DNA of 64,000 nucleotides from Pseudomonas sp. ADAK13 (GTDB lineage Bacteria > Pseudomonadota > Gammaproteobacteria > Pseudomonadales > Pseudomonadaceae). Numbering within the stretch: the first letter of the stretch is position 1; each line of letters starts with the position of its first letter. Location of the stretch: the NCBI RefSeq assembly GCF_012935715.1, contig NZ_CP052860.1, positions 7,130,001-7,194,000 on the forward strand, read 5' to 3'. Shown one piece after another: positions 55,626 to 63,197 of this stretch. The notes under the pieces are model-generated. The model was given only the letters and a program-made list of their open reading frames with translations. It was not told the origin of the DNA and did not search any database. A program made the position numbers and the translations under genes.

Positions 55626-56672
55626 ATGACCCGCTATATCGACGTCAACGACTTGAGCTACCTGGTTTCGCAAAAAGGCCTGCAAACCTGCATCACCGAG
55701 ATGGCCGAGTACATCCGCGCCGACTACCTGCGCTGGCAGGACTTTGAAAAATGCGCACGCCTGGCCAACCACTCCCCCGAGGGCGTGATCGAGCTGATGC
55801 CGGTGTCCGACGCGTCGCTGTACGCCTTCAAATACGTGAACGGCCACCCGAAAAACACCCAGAGCGGCATGCTCACCGTCATGGCCTTCGGCGCCCTGGG
55901 CGATGTGGACACCGGCAAACCGGTGCTGCTGGCCGAAATGACCCTGACCACCGCGATCCGCACCGCCGCCACCTCGGCGCTGGTAGCGCGCTACCTGGCC
56001 CGGGACAACAGCCGCAGCATGGCGCTGATCGGCAACGGCTCCCAGAGCGAGTTCCAGGCCCTGGCCTTCCACGCCATACTGGGCATCAATGAAATCCGCC
56101 TGTTCGACATCGACGCCAAGGCCACCGCCAAGCTGGCCGCCAACCTGAAAGCCTTCCCGGCGATCAAGGTAATCCTGGCGGGCAGCGTGGCCGAAGCGGT
56201 GAAAGGCGCCGATATCGTCACCACCGTGACCGCCGACAAGGCCTACGCCACCATCCTGACGGACGAGATGATCGAGCCGGGCATGCACCTGAATGCCGTG
56301 GGCGGCGACTGCCCGGGCAAGACCGAGCTGGACCGACGAATCGTCGAACGTGCGCGGGTGATCGTCGAGTACGAACCGCAAAGCCGCATTGAAGGCGAGA
56401 TCCAGCACATGCCGGAAGATTCGCCGGTCACCGAGCTGTGGCAAGTGATCAACGGCCAGGCCCCGGGCCGCGAAAATGCGCGCCAGGTCACCCTGTTCGA
56501 CTCGGTGGGTTTTGCCATCGAAGACTACTCCGCCCTGCGTTACGTGCTGGACGTGGCCAAGGCACTGGACGTGGGCAGCGAACTGGAACTGGTGCCGGAC
56601 TTGGCCGACCCCAAGGACCTGTTTGCCCGCCTGGCTCAGGCACCGGTGGCACAGCAGAAAAAGCGCGCCTGA
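55626..56672 (+). CDS. ocd: Ornithine cyclodeaminase
   Basis: This NAD-dependent enzyme converts L-ornithine to L-proline and ammonia in one step. The 348-residue product starts MTRYIDVNDLSYLVSQKGLQ after AAGGAG. It belongs to the mu-crystallin family: MLTVMAFGALGDVDTGKPVL, LTTAIRTAATSALVARYLAR (substrate-binding Arg), the NAD loop SMALIGNGSQSEFQALAF and GMHLNAVGGDCPGKTELD (catalytic Asp). It would take the ornithine released by CtlX, giving a short citrulline-to-proline route. Length is normal. An ABC importer follows after a repeat-filled gap. Confidence 0.93.
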   Translation: MTRYIDVNDLSYLVSQKGLQTCITEMAEYIRADYLRWQDFEKCARLANHSPEGVIELMPVSDASLYAFKYVNGHPKNTQSGMLTVMAFGALGDVDTGKPVLLAEMTLTTAIRTAATSALVARYLARDNSRSMALIGNGSQSEFQALAFHAILGINEIRLFDIDAKATAKLAANLKAFPAIKVILAGSVAEAVKGADIVTTVTADKAYATILTDEMIEPGMHLNAVGGDCPGKTELDRRIVERARVIVEYEPQSRIEGEIQHMPEDSPVTELWQVINGQAPGRENARQVTLFDSVGFAIEDYSALRYVLDVAKALDVGSELELVPDLADPKDLFARLAQAPVAQQKKRA

Positions 56673-56864
56673 GACCGCTCTGGCCTGCCGCTTTGCGTGA
56701 GGGGCAGGCCGGAAAAAGTCGACTGACAAGCCGATTTAGCGGGTGCCGCAGCCGTTTCCGCTGTGACCCGCGTTTTAACAGCACATTCCGCCCGCCGCGG
56801 CAGGGGTAAACGACACAAAAAACGCACCATCTTGAAGCATTCTCTCTGACAAGAAACATCCCAA

Positions 56865-56958
56865 TGTGGCGAGGGAGCTTGCTCCCGCTGGAGTGCGTAG
56901 CGCTCCCGGGATTTTGGGGCCGCTGCGCAGCCCAGCGGGAGCAAGCTCCCTCGCCACA
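56865..56958. repeat. Second-type REPIN
   Basis: TGTGGCGAGGGAGCTTGCTC with CCGCTGG and the exact inverse ending CAAGCTCCCTCGCCACA, spacer about 40 bases. It occupies part of the 355-base gap 56673-57027; the remainder shows only GC-rich sequence, and AT-rich sequence just before the binding-protein gene, where a promoter may lie. Confidence 0.85.
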
Positions 56959-57027
56959 AAAGCCAGCTCGCCTTAGCTTTCAGCTTTCTACTGCCCTGAC
57001 ATCAATTACAAAATATAGGGAATACAC

Positions 57028-57807
57028 ATGACTCCGCTCCGATCACTTTTCGCTGCGCTGCTCCTGCCATTGGCCGCCACGGCTGCCCAGGCTCAGGAAT
57101 GGAAAGAAATCCGCTTTGGGGTCTTCCCCGAATACCCACCGTTTGAATCGGTCGCCGCCGACGGCAGCCTGCAAGGCTTCGACATCGACCTGGGCAACGC
57201 CATCTGCGCCAAGCTTGAAGTCAAATGCGTGTGGGTCCACAACGAATTCGACGGCATGATCCCGGCGCTGCGGGCGCGCAAGTTCGACGCCATCATGTCT
57301 TCCATGGCCGTGACCCCGGCCCGCCAGAAAGTCATCGACTTCAGCGACCGGCTGTTCCTCAGCCCGACCTCGGTGATCACCCGCAAAAGCGCCGACTTCG
57401 GCGACACCCCCGAATCCCTCAAAGGCAAACAGGTCGGCGTGCTGCAAGGCTCGCTGCAAGAGGCCTATGCCCGTGCGCACCTGGCAAAACTTGGCGCGCA
57501 GATCAAGGCGTACCAGTCTCAGGAACAGAACTACGCCGACCTGCAAAACGGTCGCCTCGACGCCACCCTCACCGACAAGCTCGAAGCCCAGCTCAACTTC
57601 CTGTCCAAACCTGAAGGCGCCGACTTCAAGACCGGCCCGGCCTTCAAGGACCCGACCCTGCCGCTCGACATCGCCATGGGCCTGCGCAAGAACGACAAGG
57701 ACCTGGTGGAACTGATCAACAAAGGCATCGCCGCCGTCCAGGCCGATGGCACCTACGCACAGATCCAAAAGAAATACTTCGGCGATCAGGATATCTACAA
57801 CGAGTGA
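57028..57807 (+). CDS. ABC transporter substrate-binding protein, basic amino-acid type (ArgT/HisJ-like)
   Basis: The periplasmic receptor of a polar amino-acid importer, 259 residues (MTPLRSLFAALLLPLAATAA) after AGGGAA. Signal peptide cleavage is likely after AQA. The SBP family 3 signature is GSLQGFDIDLGNAICAKLEV, and residues typical of arginine, lysine, ornithine or histidine binders are seen in MSSMAVTPARQKVIDFSDRL. A negatively charged pocket would suit citrulline, ornithine or arginine. A REPIN separates it from the first permease gene, which would give more receptor than permease. Confidence 0.93.
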   Translation: MTPLRSLFAALLLPLAATAAQAQEWKEIRFGVFPEYPPFESVAADGSLQGFDIDLGNAICAKLEVKCVWVHNEFDGMIPALRARKFDAIMSSMAVTPARQKVIDFSDRLFLSPTSVITRKSADFGDTPESLKGKQVGVLQGSLQEAYARAHLAKLGAQIKAYQSQEQNYADLQNGRLDATLTDKLEAQLNFLSKPEGADFKTGPAFKDPTLPLDIAMGLRKNDKDLVELINKGIAAVQADGTYAQIQKKYFGDQDIYNE

Positions 57808-57820
57808 TATCCATCCCACC

Positions 57821-57908
57821 CCTGTAGGAGCTGGCTTGCCAGCGATGGCTGCCTGAAGCATTGCGCTGAACTCGACGGCCCCATCGCCGGCAAGCCGGCT
57901 CCTACAGG
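57821..57908. repeat. REPIN inside the ABC operon
   Basis: CCTGTAGGAGCTGGCTTGCC and GGCAAGCCGGCTCCTACAGG form an inverted pair between the binding-protein gene and the first permease gene. Confidence 0.85.
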
Positions 57909-57940
57909 GGACGTCTGAGCCCCACAGAGATCTCCCCTCC

Positions 57941-58642
57941 ATGAATGAATTCCTCAACTTGCAAGGCTTCGGCCCGTTGCTGGCTCAGGGTGCCTGGATG
58001 ACGGTCAAGCTGGCGTTCCTGGCGCTGGTGCTGAGCCTGTCGCTGGGCCTGATCGCCGCCGGTGCCAAGCTGTCCAGCGTCAAGCTGCTGCGGGTTCCGG
58101 CCACGCTCTACACCACGCTGATCCGCAGCGTGCCGGACCTGGTGCTGATCCTGCTGATTTTCTACAGCCTGCAACTGTGGCTGAACGACCTGAGCGAAAT
58201 GCTCGGCTGGGCCTACTTCGAAATCGACCCGTTCACCGCCGGTGTCATCACCCTCGGTTTTATCTACGGGGCGTATTTCACCGAGAACTTTCGCGGGGCG
58301 ATTCTCAGCGTGCCGGCCGGCCAACTGGAAGCCGCGACCGCCTACGGCCTGAGCCGCTGGCAGCGCTTTCGCCTGGTGCTGTTCCCGCAGTTGATGCGCT
58401 TTGCCCTGCCGGGCCTGGGCAATAACTGGCTGGTGCTGCTCAAGTCCACGGCACTGGTGTCGATCATCGGTCTGTCGGACCTGGTCAAGGCCGCGCAAAA
58501 CGCCGGCAAGACCACCAACGACCCGCTGTACTTCCTGATCCTCGCGGGCCTGGTGTACCTGGTGATCACCACCCTCTCCAACCGCATCTTCAAACGCCTG
58601 GAACGGCGCTACAACGTCGGCATCAAGGGGATGGCGCGATGA
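57941..58642 (+). CDS. ABC transporter permease, polar amino-acid type (HisQ-like)
   Basis: One of two inner-membrane permeases of the importer, 233 residues (MNEFLNLQGFGPLLAQGAWM) with about five helices, starting at MTVKLAFLALVLSLSLGLIA. The EAA loop that contacts the ATPase is seen as QLEAATAYGLSRWQRFRLVL and the LPGLGNNWLVLLKSTALVS segment is typical of HisQ/ArtQ. The 4-base overlap ATGA with the next permease indicates coupled translation. Confidence 0.92.
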   Translation: MNEFLNLQGFGPLLAQGAWMTVKLAFLALVLSLSLGLIAAGAKLSSVKLLRVPATLYTTLIRSVPDLVLILLIFYSLQLWLNDLSEMLGWAYFEIDPFTAGVITLGFIYGAYFTENFRGAILSVPAGQLEAATAYGLSRWQRFRLVLFPQLMRFALPGLGNNWLVLLKSTALVSIIGLSDLVKAAQNAGKTTNDPLYFLILAGLVYLVITTLSNRIFKRLERRYNVGIKGMAR

Positions 58643-59352
58643 TCGAACTGATCCAGCAATACGGCCTGGCCTACCTGTTCACCGACGGCAACGGCTTTTC
58701 CGGGGTGGCGATGACCCTGTGGCTGTTCATTATCTCGGTGGTACTGGGCTTCTTCCTGTCGATCCCGCTGGCCATCGCAAGGGTGTCGGAGCACTTCTGG
58801 ATTCGCTGGCCGGTGGAGGTCTACACCTACCTGTTCCGCGGCACGCCGCTGTATATCCAGCTGCTGATTTGCTACACCGGCCTCTACGGCCTGGACGTGG
58901 TGCAGGACAACGCCCTGCTCAACCAGTTTTTCCGCAATGCACTGAACTGCACGTTGCTGGCGTTTGTGCTGAACACCTGCGCCTACACCGTGGAAATCTT
59001 TGCCGGGGCGATCCGCAACATTCCCCACGGCGAAATCGAAGCAGCCAAGGCCTACGGCCTGCACGGCTGGCGCCTGAACCTGTTTGTGGTAGTGCCCGCC
59101 GCACTGCGTCGTGCGCTGCCGGCCTACAGCAACGAAATGATCCTGATGCTGCACGCCACCTCCCTGGCGTTCACCGCCACCATCGCCGACATCCTCAAGG
59201 TGGCCCGCGACGCCAACGCCGAAACGTTCCTGACGTTCCAGGCCTTTGGCATCGCGGCCCTGTTGTACATGCTGCTGTCCTTTGCACTGGTGGGCCTGTT
59301 TCGACTGGCCGAACGTCGCTGGATGCGTTTTCTTGTTCCTACCCGAGGCTAA
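58639..59352 (+). CDS. ABC transporter permease, polar amino-acid type (HisM-like)
   Basis: The second permease, 237 residues (MIELIQQYGLAYLFTDGNGF), overlapping the first by 4 bases. About five helices begin at GVAMTLWLFIISVVLGFFLS. The family segment YTYLFRGTPLYIQLLICYTG is present, and the ATPase-contact loop reads IEAAKAYGLHGWRLNLFVVV. It forms the transmembrane heterodimer with the HisQ-like protein. The ATPase gene starts 3 bases after its stop. Confidence 0.92.
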   Translation: MIELIQQYGLAYLFTDGNGFSGVAMTLWLFIISVVLGFFLSIPLAIARVSEHFWIRWPVEVYTYLFRGTPLYIQLLICYTGLYGLDVVQDNALLNQFFRNALNCTLLAFVLNTCAYTVEIFAGAIRNIPHGEIEAAKAYGLHGWRLNLFVVVPAALRRALPAYSNEMILMLHATSLAFTATIADILKVARDANAETFLTFQAFGIAALLYMLLSFALVGLFRLAERRWMRFLVPTRG

Positions 59353-59355
59353 CCC

Positions 59356-60201
59356 ATGAATCAGTCCGCGCAGGCCCTGGCCGCTTATCCCACCGATGTA
59401 CGCCCTGCCGCCAAACCGGTTGCCGTGGCCGAGAACGCCAACGTCAAACTCCAGGTCGAAGGCCTGCACAAACGCTATGGTGAGCATGAGGTGCTCAAGG
59501 GCGTCTCGCTGAACGCGCGTAATGGCGACGTGATCAGCCTGATCGGCGCCAGCGGCTCCGGCAAAAGCACGATGTTGCGTTGCATCAACTTCCTCGAACA
59601 GCCGGACGCCGGGGTCATCACCCTGGACGGCATCAGCATCGAAATGCAGCAAGGCCGCGCCGGCACCCGTGCACCGCATCAGGCGCAATTACAGAACCTG
59701 CGCACCCGCCTGGCCATGGTGTTCCAGCACTTCAACCTGTGGAGCCACATGACCGTGCTGGAAAACATCACCATGGCCCCGCGCCGCGTGCTGGGGGTGA
59801 GCGCCGCCGAGGCAGAAAAACGCGCACGGATGTACCTCGACAAGGTCGGCCTGCCGGGCCGGGTGGCGGACCAATACCCGGCATTCCTCTCCGGCGGCCA
59901 GCAACAGCGCGTCGCCATAGCCCGGGCCCTGGCGATGGAACCGGAGATCATTCTGTTCGACGAACCCACCTCGGCCCTCGACCCTGAACTTGTAGGAGAA
60001 GTCCTTAAAGTCATACAGACGTTGGCTGAGGAAGGTCGTACCATGCTCATGGTCACCCACGAAATGGGCTTTGCCCGGCAGGTGTCCAGCCAAGTGCTGT
60101 TTCTGCACCAGGGCCGTGTCGAGGAGCAAGGCGGAGCCGAAATCCTCGACCAGCCGAACAGCGAACGCTTGCAGCAATTTCTTTCCAACCGATTGAAGTG
60201 A
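59356..60201 (+). CDS. ABC transporter ATP-binding protein, polar amino-acid type (HisP-like)
   Basis: The ATPase that drives the importer, 281 residues. A poorly conserved stretch of about 35 residues (MNQSAQALAAYPTDVRPAAK) precedes the usual HisP start, so an internal start is possible, though spacing to the upstream stop fits the ATG given. Walker A is GASGSGKSTMLR, the Q-loop MVFQHFNLWSHMTVLENI, the signature LSGGQQQRVAIARALAMEPE, Walker B IILFDEPTSALDPELVGE and the switch histidine MVTHEMGFARQ. The AsnC-type regulator gene follows after 12 bases, in the same orientation. Confidence 0.94.
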   Translation: MNQSAQALAAYPTDVRPAAKPVAVAENANVKLQVEGLHKRYGEHEVLKGVSLNARNGDVISLIGASGSGKSTMLRCINFLEQPDAGVITLDGISIEMQQGRAGTRAPHQAQLQNLRTRLAMVFQHFNLWSHMTVLENITMAPRRVLGVSAAEAEKRARMYLDKVGLPGRVADQYPAFLSGGQQQRVAIARALAMEPEIILFDEPTSALDPELVGEVLKVIQTLAEEGRTMLMVTHEMGFARQVSSQVLFLHQGRVEEQGGAEILDQPNSERLQQFLSNRLK

Positions 60202-60213
60202 ACACCAGACCCC

Positions 60214-60711
60214 ATGGATACCAAGGCCACCGGACCGAACGCTTCCCCTGTGCTGGACCGCATCGATGAAGCCATCATCGACGTGTTGCGGCACCAGGGA
60301 CGCATCACCTACGAAAAACTCTCGTCGCTGGTGCACCTGACGCCCAGGCCGTGCCTGGAACGGGTGCGCAAGCTGGAGCGACGCGGGGTCATCCGGGGGT
60401 ATGGGGCAATCATCGATGTGCAGATGGTTTCGCCGGGGCTGTCACTGCTGGTGCTGGTAGCCCTCTCCAACCAGAGCGGGCGCTCGGCGCAGAAAGCGTT
60501 CGAGGCGTGCGTCAAGGCCTGCCCGCAAGTGTTCGAATGCCAGTTGATCAGCGGGCCGTTCGACTACAGCCTGCGCATGCGCTGCCGGGACATGGAGCAC
60601 TATCGGGTGCTGACGGAAACCTGGTTGAACAATGACGAGTTGCACATTGATAAATTGGTGGCGCATCCGGAGTTGGCGGTGGTGAAAAATACCGCCACGG
60701 AACTGGCCTGA
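60214..60711 (+). CDS. Lrp/AsnC-family regulator, probable local regulator of the citrulline/ornithine genes
   Basis: The 165-residue product (MDTKATGPNASPVLDRIDEA) has the helix-turn-helix at about 30-58 (ITYEKLSSLVHLTPRPCLER) and a RAM effector domain (LVLVALSNQSGRSAQKAFEA to VFECQLISGPFDYSLRMRCR). It is the last gene of the ctlX-ocd-ABC group and likely responds to an amino acid such as ornithine, citrulline or arginine. Its ending SAVVKNT-type pattern appears as ELAVVKNTATELA. Binding sites were not identified by eye. Confidence 0.9.
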   Translation: MDTKATGPNASPVLDRIDEAIIDVLRHQGRITYEKLSSLVHLTPRPCLERVRKLERRGVIRGYGAIIDVQMVSPGLSLLVLVALSNQSGRSAQKAFEACVKACPQVFECQLISGPFDYSLRMRCRDMEHYRVLTETWLNNDELHIDKLVAHPELAVVKNTATELA

Positions 60712-60740
60712 ACACCACCCGCCAAAACCGCACACATCAC

Positions 60741-61071
60741 TGTGGTGAAGGTGCCTCTGTGGTGAGTGGGCTTTTGTAGTGAAAGGGCTTTTGTGGTGAG
60801 CAGGCCTTTGTGGTGAAAGGGCTTTTGTGGTGAGCAGGCCTTTGTGGTGAAAGGGCTTTTGTGGTGAGCGGGCTTGCCCCGCGCTGGGCTGCGAAGCAGC
60901 CCCAACAAAGTCACCGAGTTCTTTCAGATGGAACCGGAGCGCAGGTTTTGGGGCCGCTTCGCAGCCCAGCGCGGGGCAAGCCCGCTCACCACAGAAGCCT
61001 GCTCAACACAGAAACCCACTCACCACAGAAGCCCGCTCACCACAGAAGCCCACTCAACACAAATGCCCGCT
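60741..61071. repeat. Inverted arrays of a 17-base repeat around a REP-like core
   Basis: On the left (about 60741-60870) a 17-base unit such as GGGCTTTTGTGGTGAGC recurs about seven or eight times with few changes; on the right (60987-61071) its complement, CACCACAGAAGCCCGCT, recurs five times in exact 17-base register. Between them lies a REP-like pair (GAGCGGGCTTGCCCCGCGCT and its inverse) with about 60 bases of spacer. The whole fills the gap between the regulator gene and the convergent DUF4130 gene. Confidence 0.85.
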
Positions 61072-61078
61072 CTCACAT

Positions 61079-61912
61079 TTAAATGTGCCCGCTTGAGATT
61101 CTCTTACCCTGTTTGGCCCCAATCATCTTCGCCTGCCCATCCCGCTGCTTGCCCGTGCGCGCTTCGCTGATCAACCCCGGAATCAACTTGCCCTCCGGCA
61201 GATTCTTCCAGAATCGGCTCGGCAAATGCCCTTCCATCACCTTCGGGTTCAGCCGCGCCGGGTTAAAGATATGGCTGTAATACGTCAGCCACATCGCACT
61301 GTGCGGGTCCTCGACATTCTGCGCCAACTGCTGCCACTCCACCGGGCAGTGCCGCTGATGAATCAATTGTTCCCCATCGTAATAAACCCCATCCAGGGGC
61401 GTCGCGATCATCCAGCGATGGCGCCCCATGCGCCCGACAAAATGCTGGCTGGCCACCTTCAGGATATCGTGGGCCGGCTCGTGCCAGGCCACATACTCCG
61501 GCAACTCCGGCCCCGCCTCGGCCGGCAACGCGATAAACCGCACAAACGCATGCAGGTGATGGGCCTCGCGCTGCACCTGCTTGATCCGGCGCTGCAACTC
61601 GCTGCCCAGCTTGTCCCCCGACATCATCGCCGTGCGGTCCCCATGGCTGACGCGCCACAACACCTCATACAACAGGCTCCAGCGCTGCTCACCGTGGTAA
61701 CACGCGGCAGACTCCAGCAGCTCCAGCAGCGCCTTGGGGATCCGCGCCTGGAACGGCCCGCACTCGGCCGGGTACTGCTCGTCAGTGGCAAACAGGTCCG
61801 CCACCTCGGCCACGCCCCAACTCACATGGCTTGGGTCAATCTGATGGCTGAGCAGCCAGCGCGCCTGCTCGCGCCAGGTGCTGAACAGGTTGTCGCACTC
61901 CAGGCTGATCAT
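61079..61912 (-). CDS. DUF4130 protein, partner of a DNA-repair-type radical SAM enzyme
   Basis: The 277-residue product (MISLECDNLFSTWREQARWL) belongs to the DUF4130 family, which I recall either as this kind of stand-alone partner of a radical SAM protein or fused to uracil-DNA-glycosylase-like (UdgX) domains. Typical segments are LLYEVLWRVSHGDRTAMMSG, REAHHLHAFVRF, HDILKVASQHFVGRMG and PSRFWKNLPEGKLIPGLI, rich in histidine and arginine, as for a nucleic-acid-binding protein. Its ATG overlaps the upstream stop by 4 bases (ATGA); a GTG six bases earlier is possible. Biochemical role unknown. Confidence 0.88.
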   Translation of the reverse strand: MISLECDNLFSTWREQARWLLSHQIDPSHVSWGVAEVADLFATDEQYPAECGPFQARIPKALLELLESAACYHGEQRWSLLYEVLWRVSHGDRTAMMSGDKLGSELQRRIKQVQREAHHLHAFVRFIALPAEAGPELPEYVAWHEPAHDILKVASQHFVGRMGRHRWMIATPLDGVYYDGEQLIHQRHCPVEWQQLAQNVEDPHSAMWLTYYSHIFNPARLNPKVMEGHLPSRFWKNLPEGKLIPGLISEARTGKQRDGQAKMIGAKQGKRISSGHI

Positions 61913-63129
61913 CCCCACAGCCCCATTTGCTGCGGCTGCGGACGGTCGCGCAGTTGTTCACGCAGCAGCACGCTGGTGCTTTCCGCCTGCTGCGGGTGGT
62001 AGTCACTGGTGATGAAAAACGGCTTGGCCTTGGCCAGCACGCAACGCATGCGCGCCAGGTCTTCGAAGCGGATCTTGCGCTGGCGGCGCAGGTCCACCAG
62101 CCGCTGGGTGGTGCGCAGGCCAATCCCGGGAATGCGCGCAATCAGTGTCGGCTCGGCGCGGTTCAGGTCCAGCGGGAACACCTCGCGGTGCTCCAGGGCC
62201 CAAGCCAGTTTCGGGTCGATGTCCAGGGCCAGGTCGCCCGGCCCTTCGAACAGTTCATTGGCGCTGAAACCGTAGCTGCGCAACAGGAAATCCGCCTGGT
62301 ACAAGCGGTGCTCGCGCATCAGGGGCGGCGCGGCCAGGGGCACGCTTTTGGGGCTGTTGGGAATCGGGCTGAACGCCGAGTAATACACCCGGCGCAATTT
62401 GAAGTTGCCGTACAACGCCTCGGCGCTGTGGAGGATGGTGCTGTCGTCGGTGTCATCGGCGCCGACGATCATCTGCGTGCTCTGCCCCGCTGGCGCGAAA
62501 CGTGGTGCACGGGGTTCGTTGAGCACGGTCTGTTCACCGGTGTAGATGGTTTGCATGGCCTGCTTGATCGAGAAAATCTGCTTCTCGGGCGCCAGGGTCT
62601 GCAGGCTCTTGTCGGTCGGCAACTCGATGTTCACGCTGAGGCGGTCGGCATAACGCCCCGCCTCGGCAATCAGCGCCGGGTCGGCTTCGGGAATGGTCTT
62701 GAGGTGTATGTAGCCGCGAAAGTCATGCTCTTCGCGCAGGAGCTTGGCGACCCGCACCAACTGCTCCATGGTGTAGTCGGCCGAACGGATGATGCCGGAG
62801 CTGAGAAACAGCCCGCTGACGCAGTTGCGCCGGTAGAAGTCGAGGGTCAGGGTCACCACCTCCTCCGGGCTGAAGCGTGCACGGGGCACGTCGCTGGAGC
62901 GGCGGTTGACGCAGTATTGGCAGTCGTAGAGGCAGAAGTTGGTCAGCAATACCTTGAGCAGGGACACGCAGCGACCATCGGGCGTATAGCTGTGGCAGAT
63001 GCCCATGCCATCGGTGGAACCCAGCCCCGCCTTGCCTTCCGAGCTGCGCTTGGGGGCGCCGCTGCTGGCGCAGGAGGCGTCGTACTTGGCGGCGTCGGCG
63101 AGGATGCTGAGTTTTTCGATCAACTGCAT
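61909..63129 (-). CDS. Radical SAM protein of the putative DNA modification/repair type
   Basis: The 406-residue product (MQLIEKLSILADAAKYDASC) has the cluster-binding motif CLYDCQYC at about 66-73, a CxxxCxxC radical SAM site. It also carries other cysteines (DASCASS, GICHSYTPDGRC) and a C-terminal helix-hairpin-helix DNA-binding segment (ARIPGIGLRTTQRLVDLRRQ). This combination matches the putative DNA repair radical SAM family that is usually found with DUF4130. Two genes form an operon. A near-consensus LexA box 14 bases ahead of the start codon suggests DNA-damage control. Substrate and reaction are not known; repair of a base or adduct is inference. Confidence 0.92.
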   Translation of the reverse strand: MQLIEKLSILADAAKYDASCASSGAPKRSSEGKAGLGSTDGMGICHSYTPDGRCVSLLKVLLTNFCLYDCQYCVNRRSSDVPRARFSPEEVVTLTLDFYRRNCVSGLFLSSGIIRSADYTMEQLVRVAKLLREEHDFRGYIHLKTIPEADPALIAEAGRYADRLSVNIELPTDKSLQTLAPEKQIFSIKQAMQTIYTGEQTVLNEPRAPRFAPAGQSTQMIVGADDTDDSTILHSAEALYGNFKLRRVYYSAFSPIPNSPKSVPLAAPPLMREHRLYQADFLLRSYGFSANELFEGPGDLALDIDPKLAWALEHREVFPLDLNRAEPTLIARIPGIGLRTTQRLVDLRRQRKIRFEDLARMRCVLAKAKPFFITSDYHPQQAESTSVLLREQLRDRPQPQQMGLWG

Positions 63130-63143
63130 GGGGCTTCTACCGA

Positions 63144-63163
63144 TACTGGTTTTTTGTACAGTA
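63144..63163 (-). promoter_or_regulatory. LexA (SOS) box of the radical SAM/DUF4130 operon
   Basis: The plus strand reads TACTGGTTTTTTGTACAGTA: CTGG, eight bases, ACAG, within the flanks TA and TA of the consensus TACTGT-N8-ACAGTA. Only one core base differs (G for T). It is 14 bases before the start codon, where bound LexA would block transcription. Confidence 0.75.
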
Positions 63164-63197
63164 TCAGCAGCAAGCCCCGGGGTTCAAGTGCAGCCTG

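Noticed and set aside
60741..61071. CRISPR-like spacing of short repeats
   Set aside because: The 17-base units are directly adjacent with no spacers, occur in both orientations and contain REP sequence; no cas genes are near.
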